Below, piece after piece: positions 58,320 through 64,000 of a stretch of DNA of 64,000 nucleotides. This DNA is from Diorhabda sublineata (Eukaryota; Arthropoda; Insecta; Coleoptera; Chrysomelidae). Under the pieces are notes generated by a model. It did no database searches, was not told the origin of the DNA, and saw only the letters and a list, made by a program, of their open reading frames with translations. Position 1 is the stretch's first letter. Each line of letters begins with the position of its first letter. Location: positions 41,926,294-41,990,293 of the forward strand of contig NC_079474.1 of assembly GCF_026230105.1 (NCBI RefSeq), written 5' to 3'. A program made the position numbers and the translations under genes.

Positions 58320-59900
58320 TTTTAAATAAATTGGCTTAATTGGAAATTGTTTCTGTCTCACTTCCAAGAATTTTGTACCTGGTATTATTTATAAAGTAAA
58401 TTTCAATGAACTCGTTAAATTTATAAAAAGAGTAATTTTTTAAAGCAATTGTTACAAAAAATTGAACAAGAAATTTATAAATATAAATTTTGATGGGTAC
58501 TATAATACGATATACTGTTAAACACGTTAAAATTAGTTGTTTCAATTCGATAGAATACGAGGGAGGATCGAAAATAACCAATATTATTTTTGAAAAAAGA
58601 TTTAATTCAAATTTTTCCTAAAACAACTTTATCTTCTCCAAAAAATTCTTCAATACAACAAATACATTTGTTCCACTGGTACTTTTATTGTTCGAAACAT
58701 TTTTGGTACTCATTTGTAGAATAATCACCCTTTCACTAACTTCTGATCGTTGAAAGTTGATACATGATGGAGTGGAGAGCTGAGCTTCTTCGTTCCTCAG
58801 AAGGGTTAAAATAATTCAATTGATCTAGTGGTACTTTATCATAAATTAGGTACTGCTAGTTCGAAGGATACAGTATTGATGCCTTGTGATATCGGTTACC
58901 CGGCTAGGAAACCGGTGGAGAAGTTGTATTAAAATCCTCAACATCTGCGCGAAGAGATCTTCATGATTTCGTAAATAGGGACGGATTGGATGACTGGATT
59001 CATTTTTGGAAGGTTGTAGTAGTTATGTTTTAGTTTTTGCGGGTATAGTTCTAGAAAAGAGGGGGGACCAAGATAAGGCAAGCATGGATGACGTTATGTC
59101 ACAACGAGATTACAAAGCAAAGTAATTACATTATTTAATCTGGGTTGTTTTTTATTCGAAAGGTTAAGGTTCATCTGGACATTTATAGTTGAATGAGAAC
59201 CCATGTATTCCTGAGAATTTTCTATCATATATATTACCCGACTGGCGTTCATTCATATTGCAAATCTGTCGTTTCCTTAATACTTTTGGGAAGATGTATT
59301 TTCATTGTTTATTCATCATAGTGATCATATATTGAATATTTTCAATTTCCTTTGACCTTTTAGACTTTGATTTGAAGTGCATTAAATATGAACCAAAGCC
59401 AAATACCACTTAGAATATCGTATCAAATGCCTAACAGATATCAGTTTTGTCTATTATAGATATTCAAAATATATGAAAATAAAGATAATGAAATGAAAAA
59501 TGCTGAAGTAACGAGATTATTTGCAATATTCATTAATGCTTCTTGGATTATTTATAAAAAGTACCGGGCTATTCATATTAAACGCTTATTTTGTTACAAA
59601 AATATTTAATAAATTTTTTATAGTTGCCCGAAATCAACTAATTTTTTAATAATAATTTGACGAAATGAAATATAAACAGGGTAGATAACGCATTGTATAC
59701 AATTTCACTCTTTCTAATGAGAAAGTTTCTATTTTTTGCTACTGATCTTCAACATATCATATGTCGATCTTTATTTCTTATTTTGAGAAATTCTGTCCTA
59801 CATATTTTAATAAAAATATGAAATTCAATGATTATCAAAAAATCTCAACAGTTAATTATTAATTTTTTACTTGTCTGATTTTGTTGTCAGATTCCACACG
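58320..59900. other. Spacer upstream of the CAT coding exons, nothing recognised
   Basis: AT-rich DNA without recognisable exons or repeats. If the CAT 5' exon is at 63.3 kb, this is part of its first intron. Confidence 0.4.
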
Positions 59901-59934
59901 AAAATTTTGTCGAAATCTAATTATCATTCACAGT

Positions 59935-60725
59935 ACCAGGGCCCCTGCCGCTAGAGGCCGTGGGCGCAGTCCTAGTTCTCGGCTCCTCGATGATGTACAA
60001 TCATTATTATTAGTTAAATTGTTATCACTATCATTGAGTTAAAGTTTAGGGTCATCAGATTCCCTATGAATAAGTTTACTGAATCTAATAATGGATAATA
60101 ATAGCTCTCAATATTGAAGCATCACACTTAAAAAAAACTCAATATACCTAGATAAAGATGGGTGCATAGTCTTGGTCCTGTATTCAACACCGGATATGAA
60201 AAAATATTAAGAAAAATAATATTTTTCTTACAATTATGATTGTTTTCGTTCTTGCAACCTTTCTGTCATGGTAGAAGTAGGGAGCGGGTCATATGTGAGT
60301 CCGACAAGAACCGCCCGCGCTAAGCCTAGAGACTCGGCTAGGACCGAACCTTTTAAGTATAAACCAAAAAGAAGCAGCATGATTTAAGCAGTTTTTTGTT
60401 TCGTTACTTAAAGTTGGTAAGGATGGTTATGGACACAGAGACCATTGCGTCTTCTGATACGCCCGTCGTGGTCCACTTAAAATTACCAATGACCGATGTT
60501 TTTCCAAAGTTAATTAGGTACTTTAGCTTGAACCTTTTCCTGTCACTAGGCAAAATTTAAGTGCTTGAATCTCGCACGTGTGACAAATTACGTCTTATAA
60601 GACCATGTTCAGCTAGAAGTCCAGTTATCAGTCGTATCTTCTATCTAGTGCTTCTATCCATTTCTGCTGAGCTTATCTTGGGAATAGTCTACTCAAATAT
60701 GTAAGAGCTACACTTTTAGCAGTGA
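59935..60725 (-). mobile_element. Possible non-LTR element remnant with GC-rich blocks
   Basis: A minus-strand frame at about 60650-60540 reads LITGLLAEHGLIRRNLSHVR. This resembles the LLTGH..L..HL block that follows RNase H in jockey/R1-type ORF2s. Two GC-rich islands, gggcccctgccgctagaggc (about 59940) and aagaaccgcccgcgctaagc (about 60307), lie 3' of it. They may be UTR of the same element. Both points are weak. Confidence 0.3.
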
Positions 60726-60729
60726 AAAA

Positions 60730-61785
60730 CATCCTTCTTATACCCTAGACTATTAGACTCCATCCACTTTTTAAGCTACTAGCATCTACTTTTCGTAAAC
60801 TTTGACGATTTCCCTATCACAGGAGCGACAACTTCCGGCTCTTTTGGTGCTAAATTCCAGCTCTTTAGCTACATACGAAAAAATTAATAAAATATTATCA
60901 AAATCCTATTTTCAGTCAGTCATTCTTGGAAGGCGCGGTCGTTAAATTCTACTCTCTCGTCAAGATCAAGCCATTTAAAATTTATGTCGGATTTCTACAA
61001 ATGACATTGCTAAGTCTGAAAACCAAAGAATTGTGAAATGGCCTCAAGAGCAAGTTGAAAGTTCAGAAATTTATTGAGGCCCTCGTATTCGGCGTTTGGA
61101 ATGCTACAGTAAGGTGAATAAATTGATATATAGCGTGCTAAGGATCTTTGGACCTTCTCCTGCATGAATATTATAAAAAGTAAAACCAGAATTCAACTAA
61201 CAAATACAAATCTAGAGTCGTGATTGGAAACTTAAAAGTCGTTATCCAGATTTAATTAAATTTTCAAGACATGCGAAGCCAATGCTCCATTGATTTATTT
61301 TTATATGAAAAACTATTTAATCTTATTTGTAACCGTTTGTTTTGAATCAAATAGAAAAAGGGAAATAATATAAAATGTTTAATCGTTCTTTAAAAACTGG
61401 AACTTTTTGTCAATTGGCTATTTCGTTTCAAAAGGTTTAAGGCTTTAAAGTATAATCCCAATCCCAAACCCCACTTAACCACTCAGCTTTTCTGCGATAT
61501 CACTGTAACCTGACAATTTGTTTATTAGTCTAATAGTCGACTATAGGAAATAATTCAGCCCTTCTGCTTTACTTAATCTCATTTAACTAAATTTTCAGCG
61601 AGACATTTTTCATTCATACCTCCGAAAATATTTATATATTAAGACTATTCCAAATAAAACCAAATTCCGTATTAAATAATCTTCAATTAAATAATACAAC
61701 TCTCTTTGAGTGGTAAATTGGAGTCGAAACCAATTTATATCTATTAGTTATTAAAGAGTGTTTGATAAAAACGCAATTCAATTAT
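60730..61785. other. Spacer, nothing recognised
   Basis: AT-rich DNA between the doubtful retroelement and the mariner copy. No exon or repeat that I can support. Confidence 0.4.
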
Positions 61786-61792
61786 CTCTATA

Positions 61793-62674
61793 CGAGGATG
61801 GTCTCAGAAGTACCTGCTCCAACAAAGAAAACACAAAAAATTTGGAAAAATATATTTATTTTTCAACGTAATCTCCTTTTAGCTGTATAATAAATTCGAT
61901 ACTCTTTTTATAATAAGAATCGTCAAGCTCCTCAAAATAGCCATTAACTGTCTACATCACCACTTCATTGTTGAAAAATCTTTGACCATCGAGCCATGTT
62001 TTGCAAGTCTTCTAGCAGATAATAATCCAAGGTAGGTAAATCTGGCGAATAGGGTGCATGAGGTAGCAAATCAAAGTTTAATTCATTACTTTAGGCAATT
62101 ACAATAACGGATGTGTGAGCTATCTCATTCGCATTCAAAAAAATCGACACCATGAACTTGCCAGTAGATAGATCGGTCTTTGCATTCTTACGAACCGGTT
62201 CTCCTTTTTCAGTCCACTATTTTGATTGTTATTTTGTTTCGGGTGTGAATGATGGACCCACGTTTCATCTAACGGGCCGCCAAAAATTCGGCTTTATTTC
62301 TGTGAAACAATGCCAAATACTCCAGGAAACGTTGTTTTTGTCCCATTGTGAGAAAACGCGACTTCCATCTTGCGTACAGCTATCTGAGGTTCAAATTTTT
62401 AGTTGTACCGCACTTTTTAAAATGCCTGCTATGTCTGATACCTCGCGCAATTTCAGTCGACGTTCATCAAGTACCACTTTTTTTCAACATTTTTGGAGTT
62501 GCCAACTCATTTGATTCACTGAAAACGTTTACTATTGATGTCTGCCAAACAAATACTAAATTACGTGGCGTTTTCAAACTTGAAACATATGATGTATAGA
62601 TTGTGCACTTTTTAATACAGTGGTACTTGCAAAGCAACTACCGTCATCTCTAGGTCGTTCTGGGACCATCCTCG
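61793..62674 (-). mobile_element. mariner element with both terminal repeats and TA duplication
   Basis: Left end TA-cgaggatggtctcagaag, right end ttctgggaccatcctcg-TA: near-perfect inverted repeats flanked by TA on both sides, as for mariner. About 880 bp, shorter than the usual 1.2-1.3 kb, so internally deleted. Minus strand: NELNFDLLPHAPYSPDLP, SYFEEL/DDSYYKKSIEF and the tail QLKGDYVEKYIYFSKFFVF. Several stops interrupt it. Related to the copy at 52557-53266. Confidence 0.85.
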
Positions 62675-62699
62675 TACACAAATATGAACTTATATATTT

Positions 62700-63250
62700 T
62701 ACAATTACTGTAAAACGCTGTGCTATCTTTTAGGAAAACTTTTTGTATTTTTTCGATTTTTAATGAATGGTTTTAGAAAAAATATATCAAAATTTTTCTG
62801 AAAAAGTAGTAAAACTTTCTAAATATCTCCTAAACTATAAAACTGGTAAAACTTTTTTAGAAACATAATTTAGATTATTTTATTCCCGATCGTTATGTCT
62901 TTTTGTTGATTCAATCGAAGAGCTAGTTTTTGAGTTATTGCAAATTTAGTATATAATAATGGTGAACCAGATTCAGTCCAAAAAAGCCAATAACAAACAT
63001 TAACGCAGAGTACCATATGTAAAATAAATATTGAGATCACAAAATTTGTGTCAATAATTATTAATCACTTAAATACATATTTTCGTGTTTAGTTAATTAA
63101 TTTTATTATAAACGAGATTATCATATTCGATAGTATGTTTTTCTAGTTTGAATATTTTTTTTCTTACTGACTCAAATTAACAAATAGAATAAATGTTTAT
63201 TAAAATATAGAACAATAATATAATTATAATAAATGAATTGCAAACTAAGA
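62700..63250. other. AT-rich spacer or first intron of CAT, nothing recognised
   Basis: Very AT-rich stretch with many stops in all frames, between the mariner copy and the proposed CAT first exon. Confidence 0.35.
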
Positions 63251-63258
63251 TGACGTAC

Positions 63259-63370
63259 CTTGCTTAATGTTATAATTTGCTTAACAAATCACCATTCTCT
63301 CAATAATAAACTAACAAGTACCGAGCACCAACCAACCTCACGTTCTGTGTAATGCCCGCTGATATACCGT
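63259..63370 (-). promoter_or_regulatory. Candidate noncoding first exon and promoter of the CAT gene
   Basis: The CAT ATG lies right after a splice acceptor at 56845, so a 5' exon must exist. A good donor on the minus strand, AAGCAAG|GTACGTCA, lies at 63258/63259. Upstream of it are a CCAAT word and an AATATAA TATA-like word (63394-63408), which would place a start near 63365. Other upstream donors cannot be excluded. Confidence 0.3.
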
Positions 63371-63499
63371 TCTACGGAACAAGTTTTGATTATGTTATAT
63401 TTATTGGTCAGTGCTGTACACTGCAAAAATGGAGAGTATTGACAGTATGCAAATGCATGGCTATCCGTTTGAATGCCATTGAAACTATAAATTTTTAAT

Positions 63500-64000
63500 T
63501 CAAAAATATAAAACAAACTCATAATAATATCTTGTTACAACATACTTGATTGATATAATACGTAGATTGATAAACAGGGCAATTGTATGTTATTTATTCC
63601 TTACTACACCACTGTTTTTGTTGATATGGATATAATTAAAGATAATATCCCAATTATTATCAACAACAATAACGCAATCAAAGTAAATGTATTTAATAAT
63701 CAATATTTTCATTTTGGTACTTCTGCGTTTGTTAGACTGATGTTTTAGCCTTCTTTGGTCTAGTCTTCTATCTGCTTCCAACCAAGCTGAAGAAATCATG
63801 TATTTATACAGTGTGCTTATTTTCAATTGGTATGATACAAATATGTAGCAATACCAAGATTATTTTTTGTAAGACCAGAATAACAAGTCGATGAATTTGT
63901 TCTATTTTTTGGAAGCATATGTTCTCTTCCTATAGTCTAATTTTTAATTTCTTTCCGATATATGAAGGTATTCTGTAAAGTTTCCAACCTTAACCTGAAG
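63500..64000. other. Right edge, nothing recognised
   Basis: AT-rich DNA. The short minus-strand frame 63590-63826 has no known motif. No gene border seen. Confidence 0.35.

Noticed and set aside
1..64000. tRNA, rRNA, snRNA or CRISPR features
   Set aside because: None visible by eye. Short RNAs would need a covariance-model scan, so absence is not proven.
1..64000. LTR retrotransposons or integrated viral genes
   Set aside because: No paired LTRs and no gag or envelope-like frames seen. The only protease of retroviral type is the cellular Ddi1 gene.

Overview
The window is AT-rich nuclear DNA from an insect. The evidence is spliced genes with GT-AG introns, C2H2 zinc-finger and PHD proteins of arthropod type, and a dense litter of mariner, pogo/Tigger, non-LTR and MITE remnants. 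A beetle is my guess from the overall repeat picture; the sequence does not prove it. There are no bacterial operons, CRISPR arrays or phage genes. Four protein-coding genes can be assembled exon by exon, and almost everything else is intron or spacer carrying decayed transposable elements.

(1) 1-10293, minus strand: the crooked legs (crol) zinc-finger gene. The N-terminus and 13 complete C2H2 fingers are present and the 3' part lies outside the window. All ten exons join in frame. (2) 12605-24887, plus strand: a large C2H2 plus PHD-finger nuclear protein, complete, eleven exons, about 1606 codons, best matched from memory to the Mi-2 partner MEP-1 (tentative). It is divergently transcribed from crol across about 2.3 kb. 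(3) 35105-36630, minus strand: Ddi1 (fly rings lost), a ubiquitin-like plus retroviral-type aspartic protease, four exons, 375 aa. (4) 42147-56844, minus strand: a cationic amino-acid transporter (SLC7 CAT family), eleven coding exons, about 585 aa, with one apparent single-base frameshift in a homopolymer in exon 7. Its 5' UTR probably begins several kb further upstream.

The spacer between genes 2 and 3 (25-35 kb) and the large introns of genes 1, 2 and 4 hold most of the mobile DNA. This includes a nearly full-length but dead pogo/Tigger element (25760-27563), several mariner-family copies including two internally deleted ones, pieces of at least three kinds of non-LTR retrotransposon, and several short inverted-repeat (MITE-like) elements. 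Ddi1 sits between two inverted copies of one such element (about 33.0-33.3 and 38.4-38.8 kb).

No clearly new biological system was found. The items most worth a second look are a repeat at 48.3-48.5 kb whose three copies resemble hammerhead ribozymes, the homopolymer frameshift in the transporter, the inverted TE pair around Ddi1, and a degenerate member of an arthropod multicopy gene family in a crol intron (2.3-3.2 kb).
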